A DNA stretch of 64,000 bases from Paenibacillus aceti (GTDB lineage Bacteria; Bacillota; Bacilli; Paenibacillales; Paenibacillaceae): NCBI RefSeq assembly GCF_003614185.1, contig NZ_KZ987724.1, positions 2,763,733 to 2,827,732 of the forward strand, written 5' to 3'. Position numbers and translations under genes: made by a program. Position 1 is the stretch's first letter; the number at the start of each line of letters is the position of its first letter. The notes under the pieces are model-generated. The model did not search any database, was not told the origin of the DNA, and saw only the letters and a list, made by a program, of their open reading frames with translations. Below are positions 52,123 to 60,970 of the stretch, in pieces.

Positions 52123-52310
52123 AAAGAACCATCTTCTCCAGGATAGAAATGATGGTTCTTATGCTTATTTCTATTCAGTTGCTCCAGCTTGCTCTTCGTC
52201 CGCCTTGTTCTCATATCTGCGAATGCGAAGGTGCCTCGTCCATCCTCCGGGTTACGCTTGCCCTCCCTGACCCATTTCTGGCGGAGTTTCTTTGCTTTTG
52301 ATATGGCCAT
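52047..52310 (-). CDS. Conserved small basic protein (MAISKAKKL family), end uncertain
   Basis: The product starts MAISKAKKLRQKWVREGKR and reads on to HKNHHF, which is how short conserved Firmicutes proteins of about 60-65 residues in this family begin and end. The frame continues for 30 more residues into a hairpin (52124-52160) and then over the 3' end of the regulator gene. A translation of about 60 residues is likely the functional part. Function is unknown. It lies opposite to the sprT-like gene start. Confidence 0.6.
   Translation of the reverse strand: MAISKAKKLRQKWVREGKRNPEDGRGTFAFADMRTRRTKSKLEQLNRNKHKNHHFYPGEDGSFYLPFGLCKRVKSSSYRSRFSPAEG
52124..52160 (-). terminator. Intrinsic terminator inside the 3' end of the small basic protein frame
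   Basis: AAGAACCATC (52124-52133) pairs with GATGGTTCTT (52151-52160) and is followed by TTTTTATTTG on the minus strand. It could also end the plus-strand regulator transcript. It lies before the stop codon at 52047 of the minus-strand frame, an unusual placement. Confidence 0.75.
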
Positions 52311-52357
52311 ACATAACTCACTCCCTATGCTTTGATACCTCTAGTATAGCATAGAAT

Positions 52358-52825
52358 CTATCCCTTTATCGTATGCAGCTTCAACACACCGGAGCAGCGT
52401 CCGCAGCGATACCGTGCAGGATCTACCTTACGCTTGCGCATATACTCGGTCCCGCATTGTACGCAGATTAGCTTATACCGATAGGGTAGCGTTCGGCGTT
52501 GGGCTTTCCCCGGCAGGGTCTGGCAATAACGGCTACCCTCCACCTTCTGTAGCAGCGCTTTGAATTCAGGGTCCCGATGCTTGTACCCTCTGCCAGCCAG
52601 ATGGAGATGGTAATGGCATAATTCATGCTTGATAATCTTCTCCACCTCATCCGTGCCATAGGTCTGCAGCTGCGCCGGATTAATTTCGATATTATGACTT
52701 TTCAGAAAATACCTGCCCCCGGTCGTCCTCAAACGCGGATTAAATGAAGCCTGGTGACGAAAAGGAACCCCGAAGCTCCGCAATGAAATTTCCTCCACCC
52801 AGGCCTGTAGCTGTGTATCGTCCAT
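52358..52825 (-). CDS. SprT-like metalloprotein (YdcK)
   Basis: The 155-residue product has the zincin motif HELCHYHLHLAGRGYKH near residue 65 and a C-terminal zinc finger (CVQCGTEYMRKRK with CGRC). SprT-like proteins are small metalloprotease-fold proteins, and B. subtilis YdcK is the same size and sits beside cmpA and tex, as here. The protease activity is presumed from the HExxH-like site. Its neighbourhood supports vertical inheritance. Confidence 0.9.
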   Translation of the reverse strand: MDDTQLQAWVEEISLRSFGVPFRHQASFNPRLRTTGGRYFLKSHNIEINPAQLQTYGTDEVEKIIKHELCHYHLHLAGRGYKHRDPEFKALLQKVEGSRYCQTLPGKAQRRTLPYRYKLICVQCGTEYMRKRKVDPARYRCGRCSGVLKLHTIKG

Positions 52826-53013
52826 CGTTGCCTTTTCCTCTCTTTGGATTGCTCTCTTTTTGCTACCCGTCTAATGTACCTGCCAGATTCCGTCAATGAT
52901 GATGTGGATGATATGGATGATGCCGATGATACTACGGATTATACTTGAATTTTAACTTCCTCTTACGCTACACTGTCAAGTAAGTAATGACCGAACAAAG
53001 GAGATTATTCGTG

Positions 53014-53367
53014 ATGCCCTCAATGAGATATGTGATTCTACAGCAAAATACTGACCTGAGATTCGTTGAAATGCCCGAGGAATATGCCTATCAGTTAAGC
53101 GCCTTAAATCTGCGTCTGAATAAGGAAATCGCTAAGTTAACCGCAGCTAATGTTCCTAGCCTACCGCTGGCTATCGCTGAGTGCGACCGTCTCGATCTGC
53201 TGCAGCCATCCCTGCAGATTACTAGCGGAATGGACTATATCAATGAACTGGAGGCCGTCTTCGCGGCGATCCGGGAGGAGAATTATCCGCTGGTCTCTCT
53301 GCTCACCGAGATTCGCGCTCTGCAGGCGCAGCTGGAACAGTGGTATGAGGAAGAAGGGGTCATTTAA
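53014..53367 (+). CDS. Small protein of unknown function (118 aa)
   Basis: The ATG at 53014 (MPSMRYVILQQNTD) is favoured by AAAGGAGA 9 bases upstream. The product is helical and acidic (LNLRLNKEIAKLTAANV and DYINELEAVFAAIREE) with no signal or membrane helix. I do not recognise it. It stands between the sprT-like gene and the repeat block, on the opposite strand to sprT. Confidence 0.68.
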   Translation: MPSMRYVILQQNTDLRFVEMPEEYAYQLSALNLRLNKEIAKLTAANVPSLPLAIAECDRLDLLQPSLQITSGMDYINELEAVFAAIREENYPLVSLLTEIRALQAQLEQWYEEEGVI

Positions 53368-53455
53368 AAGCGGAAAACCCGTCACCGTGGAAAAGTCTGT
53401 ACATTTCAGGGCAATTCCGGCTGTTGCAGAAGCCTTGGCCAGGCTTCTGGAGCTT

Positions 53456-53638
53456 TAACGAAACTCCATATCGCTATTTCCACGGAATCGGCACCTTTTC
53501 GAATCTAACGAAACACCATATCGTTATTCGGGCAATAATCGGCCATTTCGCCCCATATTTGTCCCAATAGCGATGCCCAGTTTCGTTAGATTTTGAAATG
53601 GCTCCTTTTGACGCAAATAGCGATACCTAGTTTCGTTA
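53456..53638. repeat. Cluster of TAACGAAAC...ATCGCTATTT intergenic repeats
   Basis: Four related units in alternating orientation: 53456-53481 (TAACGAAACTCCATATCGCTATTTCC), 53506-53531, 53566-53588 and 53615-53638. The first matches, by reverse complement with one mismatch, 30876-30901. They are short palindromic-type intergenic elements found in both gaps. Confidence 0.85.
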
Positions 53639-53750
53639 CGATTTTGAGCAGCAGCTATCTACAATTTGAAGCCTGTCTGAGCATATTTGCAGGTAGTTTT
53701 CGAGCTTGTACTAGCCTAACTCGCGCTAATTCGCACGGGAAGTTCCCCCG

Positions 53751-53822
53751 AATCGCGATCACGTATCACGATCACGCGGTCGCGATCACGTTTCGCGGTC
53801 ACGAGTCACAAATCCCGATCAT
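53751..53822. repeat. Degenerate CGATCACG tandem-like block
   Basis: The tract CGCGATCACGTATCACGATC, and its continuation, repeats CGATCACG or close variants about six times. It is in the gap between repeat copies and the cmpA start. Confidence 0.6.
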
Positions 53823-53925
53823 AGGTTCAAACGGCACTCTTCTCCTCTAAATGGGCGGACCTGCACTTTTTCCGGCATTCCCCCATATGCTAAACGTACT
53901 AAGCTTGCCGGAGGAGGAGATATCA

Positions 53926-54075
53926 TTGCCAACTTGGCTCAGTAATCAAATCATGCGCGCCTTCCATAAACGGGATCGCCGTCAGATACGGTTGCTCAAT
54001 GATTGCTGGTTCTTCTACTACAACCGCCAATGGACCAATGCGGATCAAACTCAACTGCCTCGTTCTAAATCATAG
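53926..54075 (+). CDS. cmpA: Cortex morphogenetic protein CmpA
   Basis: The TTG at 53926 follows GGAGGAGGAG by 8 bases. The 49-residue product has WLSNQIMRAFHKRDRRQIRL and NDCWFFY, the conserved core of CmpA, which in B. subtilis (37 residues) controls spore cortex assembly with SpoIVA and ClpXP. The B. subtilis start also lies at a Pro-Trp-Leu segment. The tail of about 12 residues is longer than in Bacillus. Gene order tex-cmpA-ydcK supports it. Confidence 0.88.
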   Translation: MPTWLSNQIMRAFHKRDRRQIRLLNDCWFFYYNRQWTNADQTQLPRSKS

Positions 54076-54089
54076 CCTACACTAAGAAA

Positions 54090-54110
54090 GCCCGCCGTAC
54101 CCCGGCGGGC
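54090..54110 (-). terminator. Intrinsic terminator between cmpA and tex
   Basis: GCCCGCCG (54090-54097) pairs with CGGCGGGC (54103-54110) with a 5-base loop; TTTCTT follows on the minus strand, which serves tex. The plus-strand side is not followed by a U-tract. Confidence 0.78.
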
Positions 54111-54127
54111 TGCTCTGTTATTCAGGA

Positions 54128-56350
54128 TTAATTACCGGCATCAGCTGGCTTGCGCATCGTCAATCCAACTCTGCCCTTCTTCAAATCTACATTCAAAACC
54201 CAGACCGTCACATTATCCCCTACGGAGACGACGTCCATCGGGTGCTTCACGAAGCGATCGCTCAGCTGTGAGATGTGTACAAGCCCGTCATTCTTGATTC
54301 CGATATCGACAAAGGCTCCGAAATCAATCACATTGCGCACCGTACCCTGCAGTTCCATCCCCGGTGTTAGATCCTCGATCTTGAGTACATCAGTACGGAA
54401 TATCGGCAACGGCAGCTCCTCGCGCGGGTCACGTCCCGGACGCTGTAGGCTGTCGATAATATCGCGCAGTGTCGGCACGCCAACGCCTAGCTGTGCAGCC
54501 ATCTTCTCCAGCTGCACAGCAGCGAGCTTGCTATTCAGCTCCTTGGAGCCGAGCTGCCCCATATCGACATCCAATTCTGCGAACAACCGCTCCACGACAG
54601 CATAGGACTCCGGATGGATCGGCGTGCGATCGAGCTCAAAGCTGCCATCGTTAATGCGCAGGAAGCCGATGCACTGCTCGTACGTCTTGGCACCTAGACG
54701 CGGCACCTTCTGCAGTTCCTTCCGGCCCGAGAATTTTCCATTCTCATCCCGGTACTTCACGATGTTCTTGGCGATAGTCGCATTCACACCAGATACATAA
54801 GACAGCAAGGATGGCGAAGCCGTATTGACGTCGACACCGACATGGTTAACCGCCGATTCCACGACATTCTTCAAGCTCTCGTCCAGATGCTTCTGGGATA
54901 CATCATGTTGATATTGCCCCACACCGATCGCCTTCGGCTCGATCTTGACCAGCTCGGCCAGCGGATCCTGCAGCCGGCGCGCAATCGAAGCCGCACTGCG
55001 CTCGGCGACATCCAGATCAGGGAACTCCTCCTGAGCCAGCTTGGACGCAGAGTATACACTGGCGCCTGCCTCATTCACGATCAAATAAGCAAGCTCCTGA
55101 TCCTTCCTTCCGGCGATGACCTCAGCTACGAATTGCTCCGTCTCCCGCGAAGCTGTACCGTTGCCGATCACGATCAATGAGATTCTATACTGATCGATCA
55201 GCCGATTAAATATTCCGGCAGCTTCCTGCTTCTTGTTGTTAGGCGGTGTCGGATAAGTCACGGCCACCTCCAGCAGCTTGCCTGTCTCATCCACGACAGC
55301 GAGCTTACAGCCTGTGCGGTAAGCAGGGTCTACCCCAAGCACCCGCTTGTCACGCACCGGAGGCTGCAGCAGAAGATTCCGAAGATTGCCGGCAAAGATC
55401 GCGATCGCCTGATTCTCCGCCTTCTCCGTCAGTTCAGCGCGCACCTCCCGTTCGATCGAAGGGGCGATCAGGCGCTTATAAGCATCCTCGATCACGATAT
55501 GAAGCACATCCTCCACAATCGAGCTGCCCTTGATCCAACGCCCGGCAATATGACGGTGAATCGCCTCTGTCTCCACCTCCAGCGACACCTTCAATACATT
55601 CTCGCGCTCTCCCCGATTCATAGCCAGAATACGGTGGGAAGGCATCTTCTTCGCCGCTTCCCGGTAGTTGTAGTACATCTCATACACCGATTCTTCCTCC
55701 GGCGTCTTCGCTTCAGATACCATGAGGCCGTGATCCATCGTATAACGCCGTACCCATGCCCGGGTCGCCGCTTCATCAGAGATCTCCTCGGCGATAATAT
55801 CCATAGCGCCCTGAACCGCCTCTTCGGCTGTCTCAACGCCCTTCTCGGCATCTATATACTGGGCTGCCTCCAGCAGTAGATTCCCTTGCTTCGGCTGCGC
55901 TAATATCCACTGGGCCAACGGTTCAAGCCCCTTCTCCTTAGCCACGCTGGCCCGGGTCTTACGCTTCTGCTTATATGGTCGATACAGATCCTCGACCTCC
56001 TGCAGCTTCACCGCTTGTCCGATCGCCGCAGCAAGCTCTTCGGTCAGCTTGCCCTGCTCCTCGATAATCCGCAGCACTTCACGCTTGCGTTCTCCTAAAT
56101 TACGCAAATATTGCATCCGTTCTGCGATATCCCGCAGCTGATTCTCATCCAGCTCTCCGGTCATCTCTTTCCGATAGCGGGCGATGAACGGAATTGTATT
56201 TCCCTCATCCAATAATGAAGCCGTCGTTCTTACCTGCTTCAGAGACAGATTCAGTTCCTTGGCAATTTGCCGGACAATTTGTTTCTGCTCCTCGGCCCCT
56301 GATGGCCCTTGACTTGCTGTTGTGGTTGCAGTGCTATCTAATTGTGACAA
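54128..56350 (-). CDS. tex: Tex family RNA-binding protein (YdcI)
   Basis: A TTG at 56350 (MSQLDSTATTTASQ) is favoured by AGAGGA 7 bases before it. The 740-residue product has the Tex N-terminal region, a YqgF-like middle (RVLGVDPAYRTGCKLAVVDE), a HhH domain (LLSYVSGVNATIAKNIVKYR) and a C-terminal S1 domain (LTPGMELQGTVRNVIDFGAF). Tex binds RNA and is linked to transcription processes. B. subtilis YdcI lies in the same place relative to cmpA and ydcK. Confidence 0.95.
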   Translation of the reverse strand: MSQLDSTATTTASQGPSGAEEQKQIVRQIAKELNLSLKQVRTTASLLDEGNTIPFIARYRKEMTGELDENQLRDIAERMQYLRNLGERKREVLRIIEEQGKLTEELAAAIGQAVKLQEVEDLYRPYKQKRKTRASVAKEKGLEPLAQWILAQPKQGNLLLEAAQYIDAEKGVETAEEAVQGAMDIIAEEISDEAATRAWVRRYTMDHGLMVSEAKTPEEESVYEMYYNYREAAKKMPSHRILAMNRGERENVLKVSLEVETEAIHRHIAGRWIKGSSIVEDVLHIVIEDAYKRLIAPSIEREVRAELTEKAENQAIAIFAGNLRNLLLQPPVRDKRVLGVDPAYRTGCKLAVVDETGKLLEVAVTYPTPPNNKKQEAAGIFNRLIDQYRISLIVIGNGTASRETEQFVAEVIAGRKDQELAYLIVNEAGASVYSASKLAQEEFPDLDVAERSAASIARRLQDPLAELVKIEPKAIGVGQYQHDVSQKHLDESLKNVVESAVNHVGVDVNTASPSLLSYVSGVNATIAKNIVKYRDENGKFSGRKELQKVPRLGAKTYEQCIGFLRINDGSFELDRTPIHPESYAVVERLFAELDVDMGQLGSKELNSKLAAVQLEKMAAQLGVGVPTLRDIIDSLQRPGRDPREELPLPIFRTDVLKIEDLTPGMELQGTVRNVIDFGAFVDIGIKNDGLVHISQLSDRFVKHPMDVVSVGDNVTVWVLNVDLKKGRVGLTMRKPADAGN

Positions 56351-56465
56351 ATGCGATTCCTCTTTCGTATCAAAATACAATTGTCTATATTATCACAAAC
56401 TTTTCGGCGCATTTCCAGCATTTCCAGCGCTTCCATCCCGCACCGGCCGGGACAAAAATAACAAA

Positions 56466-56489
56466 GCACCGGGTTATACCACCCGATGC
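56466..56489 (-). terminator. Intrinsic terminator of the DUF4190 gene
   Basis: GCACCGGGT (56466-56474) faces ACCCGATGC (56481-56489); on the minus strand TTTGTTATTTTTG follows. It is 16 bases from the stop codon at 56505. Confidence 0.78.
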
Positions 56490-56504
56490 CAAGTCTCTCG
56501 CAAG

Positions 56505-56882
56505 CTAGAAATTGGAGTAAATCTCATTACCTCCGGTTGATCCAGCATAAATCACCAAGACCAACACCATGAAGATAAGTATAATTCCCGTAATAATCGT
56601 TCCGATTATCCCGCATACCATCCCCGCGATGGCCATACCCCGGCCTTGTTCGTATCTCCTCTTGATCTCTTTAAGTGATAGGCTTGAGAATATAATCGCC
56701 ATAATTCCCAGGATAATCCCGATATAAGGAAACAAAATGAATAAGGTTGATAAAATTCCCAAAACCAATGCCGCAATCGATTTACCATTCGTCTTCGGGA
56801 CGACCGGAGGGCCCGGCGGAAATGGCGGCGGATAGTTATTCATGACTGAATATTGATACTGATCTGACGGATTTTGATCCAT
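56505..56882 (-). CDS. DUF4190 membrane protein
   Basis: The 125-residue product has a Pro-rich N-terminus (NNYPPPFPPGPPVVPK), then two hydrophobic helices separated by a short charged turn: AALVLGILSTLFILFPYIGI and GMAIAGMVCGIIGTIITGII, with SLSLKEIKRRYEQGRG between. This is the DUF4190 layout. Function is unknown. It has its own terminator; it is transcribed away from the efflux operon. Confidence 0.85.
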   Translation of the reverse strand: MDQNPSDQYQYSVMNNYPPPFPPGPPVVPKTNGKSIAALVLGILSTLFILFPYIGIILGIMAIIFSSLSLKEIKRRYEQGRGMAIAGMVCGIIGTIITGIILIFMVLVLVIYAGSTGGNEIYSNF

Positions 56883-57146
56883 TCAAAAAGGTCCTCCCCA
56901 AAAATATATAGTTACATTATAACAGATATCCCCAATCGTGAAGAGTAGCCTCCAATAAATTTCTTTCAGCAAACATTCAGCTTCTATTCAGATCATATTC
57001 AGCCTGGCCTCACCCCGCTTTCATCTTCACCCAATAAAATAACAATATGTTGTGAAATCATATAAATATATAAGTTGAACCGGTGACGCCGAAGCCAAGG
57101 CCTTGCTGACGGTTCAGCTCATATAGGAAAGCTGGAGTGATTCAAT

Positions 57147-58472
57147 TTGCGGAAGAAATGGTTATGGATTGGCATTATGTTCGTTGCACTAGCTCTTATT
57201 GCAGCCATATTGTGGCTGACTCTCCCCGGTAAGAAGGACACGGCGGAAGCACCACAGCAGAGGACTACCAAAGTGAGCAAGGGCAATATCACCGTAAGCG
57301 TCTCGGGGTCAGGCTCTGTCATTACTACCGATAGCGAGAGCATCCGCACGAAGGATGAAGGTAAAGTTAGCAAGGTCCACGTCAAGGTCGGGGATACCGT
57401 CAAGAAAGGACAAGCCCTGTTGACCTATGAAGCCGAGGATTTCTCCGATAATCTGGAAGATCAGGAGACGACACTGCAAACGCAAAAATGGGATCTGGAG
57501 GATTTGCAGGATCAATACAAACAACATGTTCAGGCAGGCGCTTCTGAAGAAGAGCTAAAGCAGATCAAGAAGTCGATCGATAAACAGGAATTGAATATTG
57601 AGAAAACGGAGAAGAATATCGCTTCTATTAAAGAAGATATGCTTCCTCCCGACCCGTTAACCTCGCCGATCGCCGGTACAATTACGGCCGTCAATATTAC
57701 TTCAGGAGAGCAGACTAAAGCGGGGACTGAATTATTCGTCATTACTGATTATCAGAACTTAAGTGTCAAGACACAGATTGATGAATTGGATATCTCGAAG
57801 GTTCAAAAAGGCATGAAAGCGAATATTCAACTCGATGCCCTGCCCGATCAGACGATCGAGGGCGAGGTTAACCATATTTCGAATGAAGGCACCGCATCCA
57901 ATGGGGTATCTCTGTTCGATGTGACGATCAAGATGAATCCTACAGATAGCGTGCGGGTCGGCATGTCCGCTGAAGCAACGATTATTGTGGATGAGCAACA
58001 AGACATCCTTAAGCTTCCGATTGAAGCCGTACAGAAAATAGGCGAGAAATATATGGTTATGCTGCCTTCGTCTACGGAAGATGCGACAAAAGCAAGTGAT
58101 GACTCCGCTGTTCCAAGTTCACCAAAAGGTCCATCACAAAGTTCAGCAGAAGCTTCAACGGAGGCTTCAACAGAGATTCCAGCACGCAGCACAGAAGGTG
58201 GAAGACGAGGCTCATCAGGAAAAATGACAGAAGTCAAGGTGGGCGTTCATGACGAGAACGATATTCAAATCGTCAGCGGTTTAAATGAAGGGGACGAGGT
58301 TATTATTCCGACGATCGTCAAATCAGCGAATAGCAATGCATTACAAGAGCAAGCGATAAAAGGTGGAGAGATGAGGTTCGGCGAATCTGGCGGCGCTATG
58401 TCTCAAGGAAATTTAAACAGAGGCAGCTTCCCTAGCAGCGGAGGCGGAATGTCCAGAGGAGGTGGCCAATAA
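57147..58472 (+). CDS. HlyD/MacA-like efflux adaptor (YknX-like)
   Basis: The 441-residue product starts at a TTG (MRKKWLWIGIMFVAL), has an N-terminal membrane helix, a barrel-sandwich (TKVSKGNITVSVSGSG with KVGDTVKKGQALL), a coiled-coil hairpin (residues about 105-160), and a beta-barrel (LPIEAVQKIGEKYMVMLP). The C-terminal 100 residues are Ser/Gly-rich and of low complexity (GGAMSQGNLNRGSFPSSGGG). MacA/YknX adaptors link ABC permeases to the wall or outer membrane. It overlaps the ATPase gene at ATG/TAA and starts the operon. Confidence 0.88.
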   Translation: MRKKWLWIGIMFVALALIAAILWLTLPGKKDTAEAPQQRTTKVSKGNITVSVSGSGSVITTDSESIRTKDEGKVSKVHVKVGDTVKKGQALLTYEAEDFSDNLEDQETTLQTQKWDLEDLQDQYKQHVQAGASEEELKQIKKSIDKQELNIEKTEKNIASIKEDMLPPDPLTSPIAGTITAVNITSGEQTKAGTELFVITDYQNLSVKTQIDELDISKVQKGMKANIQLDALPDQTIEGEVNHISNEGTASNGVSLFDVTIKMNPTDSVRVGMSAEATIIVDEQQDILKLPIEAVQKIGEKYMVMLPSSTEDATKASDDSAVPSSPKGPSQSSAEASTEASTEIPARSTEGGRRGSSGKMTEVKVGVHDENDIQIVSGLNEGDEVIIPTIVKSANSNALQEQAIKGGEMRFGESGGAMSQGNLNRGSFPSSGGGMSRGGGQ

Positions 58473-59191
58473 TGCCGGGTGCAGCAGTTCAATCAGCAGC
58501 TCAATCGCCCTTGATTGAAGTCAGACAGCTCGGTCACGGATATGTGATGGCCGGAGAGATGATGAAGGTGCTTACCGACATTAACTTTACGATCCATTAC
58601 GGCGAATTCGTCGCGATTATCGGCCCCTCGGGCTCGGGCAAATCCACGCTTATGAACATGCTCGGCTGTCTTGATATCGCCAATGAGGGCACCTATCGAT
58701 TAGAGGGCGTGGATACCAGCAAGCTATCCGACAATAAGCTGGCCAAGATCAGAAATGAGAAGATCGGATTTATTTTTCAATCCTTCAATCTGTTGTCCAA
58801 GCTGACAGCTTATGAGAATGTGGAGCTCCCGCTCATTTACCGTAATATCCCACATAAAGAGCGGGCGAGCATTGTCGAGAAGTCCTTGCGAACGGTCGGT
58901 CTTCACGACCGCATGCACCACAAGCCGCCGCAATTGTCAGGCGGTCAGCAGCAGCGTGTAGCCATCGCCCGCGCCATCGCCGGTAATCCTCCGCTTCTGT
59001 TAGCCGACGAGCCAACTGGAGCGCTCGATAGCAAAACCGGAATCGAGGTCATGGAGCAAATGAAGCAATTGAACGCTCTGGGGCACACGATCATCCTTAT
59101 TACACATGATCTGTCGATTGCGGAGCAAGCCAAACGGGTCATTCGTATTCAGGACGGCAGAATCGTAGAAGATCGAGGTGAGGCAAGGTGA
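58472..59191 (+). CDS. MacB-type ABC transporter ATPase (YknY-like)
   Basis: The 239-residue product has Walker A (GPSGSGKSTLMNMLGCLD near residue 50), the Q-loop (FQSFNLLSKLTAYENV), signature LSGGQQQRVAIARAIAG, Walker B with D-loop (LLLADEPTGALDSKTG) and a switch His (ILITHDLSIAEQA). It matches the LolD/MacB ATPase group. It overlaps the permease gene by 4 bases. The operon likely exports or handles cell-envelope stress agents, as in YknXYZ, where the known effect is protection from a toxic peptide SdpC. Confidence 0.92.
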   Translation: MPGAAVQSAAQSPLIEVRQLGHGYVMAGEMMKVLTDINFTIHYGEFVAIIGPSGSGKSTLMNMLGCLDIANEGTYRLEGVDTSKLSDNKLAKIRNEKIGFIFQSFNLLSKLTAYENVELPLIYRNIPHKERASIVEKSLRTVGLHDRMHHKPPQLSGGQQQRVAIARAIAGNPPLLLADEPTGALDSKTGIEVMEQMKQLNALGHTIILITHDLSIAEQAKRVIRIQDGRIVEDRGEAR

Positions 59192-60360
59192 ATCTGCTGC
59201 AGAGCATCAAAATGGCCTGGAAGAGCATTATAGGCACCAAGGTCAGATCCCTATTAACCATGCTCGGAATTATTATCGGCGTCTCCTCGGTCATCGTGCT
59301 CGTCTCAGTCGGGCAAGGGACTACTTCACAGATTACTGCCCAATTAGAAGGGCTGGGGACGGATTTATTAACCGTCAATATTATGGGCAGAGGTAACACG
59401 ACCTCGCTTTCATTAGATGAGGCTATGGAACTAGGTGAGATCGCTGGTGTCAAAGCGGTCTCTCCCGTGATCAGCGATTCGGTAACCGTCAAGAAGGGCA
59501 CCACTAATGACTCTGTGTCTATTGAAGGGATTGTTCCTTCGTATGAGGAGGTGAAGGACTTCCATGTTCAATCCGGCCGCTTTATTATAGATCTGGATAA
59601 TGAGTTTCGGATTAAGGCCGCTCTCATTGGTACGGAGGCAGCTCAAACCTTCTTCGGCAGTGAGGATCCTGTAGGGCAGACCATTCAATTGAACGGAACC
59701 AGCTTTCAAATCGTCGGCCTTCTGGAATCCAAAGGCTCAAGCTTGACAGCTTCTAACGATAATAAAATACTCATTCCGATCACGACCGCCGAGCGTACGC
59801 TGCGCAACGGTGGAATTCGTTCCATCACCGTCCAGGCTAATGATTCGAAGCAGATCAGCACCGTGAAAGCCTCGGTTGAAGCAGCGCTCGATAAAAAATT
59901 TCAGAATGCTGATAATTCCTACAGCATCTTCAATTCGCAGGATATGCTGGATACGGTAAATTCCACCACCCAGACGCTCTCCCTAGCCCTGGGGGGAATT
60001 GCCGGTATTTCTCTGCTGGTAGGCGGCATCGGCATTATGAATATTATGCTCGTCTCGGTCAGCGAGAGAACGCGGGAGATTGGAATCCGGAAGGCCATCG
60101 GCGCCAAAAGGATGAATATTCTGTTGCAGTTCATGGTTGAATCGACTTTCCTCAGCGGATTCGGCGGATTGGCTGGAATCGGCTTGGGCTATGGATTAAG
60201 CGCCCTAATCGGTCACTACACCTCGCTGACTACGACAGTGCCATATTCGATTGTGCTGATCTCGTTCCTCTTCTCCTTATTCATCGGCATCATTTTCGGC
60301 GTGATCCCGGCCAATCAGGCCGCCAAGCTGCGCCCGATCCATGCTCTGCGAACCGAATGA
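59188..60360 (+). CDS. MacB-like permease (FtsX family, YknZ-like)
   Basis: The 390-residue product has one N-terminal helix (SLLTMLGIIIGVSSVIVLVS), a long outer domain (residues about 45-270) and three C-terminal helices (ALGGIAGISLLVGGIGIMNI, GFGGLAGIGLGYGLSALI, IVLISFLFSLFIGIIFGVIP). The MacB/FtsX motif VSERTREIGIRKAIGAKR is near residue 295. It is the last gene of the operon and has a terminator at 60395-60421. Confidence 0.92.
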   Translation: MNLLQSIKMAWKSIIGTKVRSLLTMLGIIIGVSSVIVLVSVGQGTTSQITAQLEGLGTDLLTVNIMGRGNTTSLSLDEAMELGEIAGVKAVSPVISDSVTVKKGTTNDSVSIEGIVPSYEEVKDFHVQSGRFIIDLDNEFRIKAALIGTEAAQTFFGSEDPVGQTIQLNGTSFQIVGLLESKGSSLTASNDNKILIPITTAERTLRNGGIRSITVQANDSKQISTVKASVEAALDKKFQNADNSYSIFNSQDMLDTVNSTTQTLSLALGGIAGISLLVGGIGIMNIMLVSVSERTREIGIRKAIGAKRMNILLQFMVESTFLSGFGGLAGIGLGYGLSALIGHYTSLTTTVPYSIVLISFLFSLFIGIIFGVIPANQAAKLRPIHALRTE

Positions 60361-60394
60361 AGAATGAGCATACCGCAGCCCACGCTAAAAACTC

Positions 60395-60421
60395 AAAAGC
60401 CTGCAAAAGTGCAGGCTTTTT
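60395..60421 (+). terminator. Intrinsic terminator of the YknXYZ-like operon
   Basis: GCCTGC (60399-60404) pairs with GCAGGC (60411-60416) and is followed by TTTTTCAC on the plus strand, about 35 bases after the stop codon. Confidence 0.85.
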
Positions 60422-60460
60422 CACATTTTCCTATAAAATCAAGCCGATGTGGCACAAAAA

Positions 60461-60527
60461 CCTGCATTCTCGCAGGAATTCACCCTCACAAGAGCAAATA
60501 TCCGCGAAATTCCTGCATATTTGCAGG
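60461..60527. repeat. Intergenic CCTGCA...TGCAGG palindromes (copies 2 and 3)
   Basis: CCTGCATTCTCGCAGGAATT (60461-60480) and AATTCCTGCATATTTGCAGG (60508-60527). The latter is the exact reverse complement of the sequence at 26096-26114. Confidence 0.65.
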
Positions 60528-60564
60528 CTTTAAAGTCTCCCCATCCTTCCCACAAAAGAAAAAA

Positions 60565-60584
60565 GCACCCGAATCATCGAGTGC
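60565..60584 (-). terminator. Intrinsic terminator of the endoA gene
   Basis: GCACTCG...CGGGTGC forms a stem and is followed by TTTTTTCTTTT on the minus strand. It is about 30 bases after the endoA stop. Confidence 0.8.
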
Positions 60585-60616
60585 TAGCGTGAAAGGCTCG
60601 CTTCCATGCTTTATCA

Positions 60617-60967
60617 TTAAAAATCAATCAAACCTAGACTGATTAACAATGCGTCATTGACTTTCTTCATCGTCTCATCGTCTAAATGTGTGATTTTATC
60701 GGTTAATCTTTGTTTGTCGATCGTTCGAATCTGTTCCAGTAAAATGACGGAATCACGATCAAATCCGTGCGTAGCTGCATCAATTTCGACATGAGTCGGC
60801 AGCTTGGCCTTCTGAATTTGAGCTGTGATGGCAGCAACGATAGCTGTAGGACTAAATCGATTGCCGATATCGTTCTGGATGATTAGCACCGGTCTTACCC
60901 CTCCCTGTTCAGAACCAACTACTGGGGAAAGGTCTGCAAAGAATACGTCACCGCGCTTTACGATCAA
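60617..60967 (-). CDS. endoA: EndoA/MazF-type mRNA interferase toxin (PemK family)
   Basis: The 116-residue product matches EndoA/NdoA from start to end: [46 protein letters not shown] and [12 protein letters not shown]. The family cuts mRNA at UACAU-like sites. The antitoxin gene precedes it with 3 bases between. B. subtilis has the same pair between alr and rsbR. It was not found to be degenerate. Confidence 0.95.
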   Translation of the reverse strand: MIVKRGDVFFADLSPVVGSEQGGVRPVLIIQNDIGNRFSPTAIVAAITAQIQKAKLPTHVEIDAATHGFDRDSVILLEQIRTIDKQRLTDKITHLDDETMKKVNDALLISLGLIDF

Positions 60968-60970
60968 TGG

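Noticed and set aside
53456-53638. CRISPR array
   Set aside because: Repeats alternate in orientation, vary in sequence and have uneven spacers; no cas gene is near.
54469-55879. Plus-strand frames opposite tex
   Set aside because: Low-quality, Arg/Ser-rich translations on the reverse of a well-matched Tex gene.
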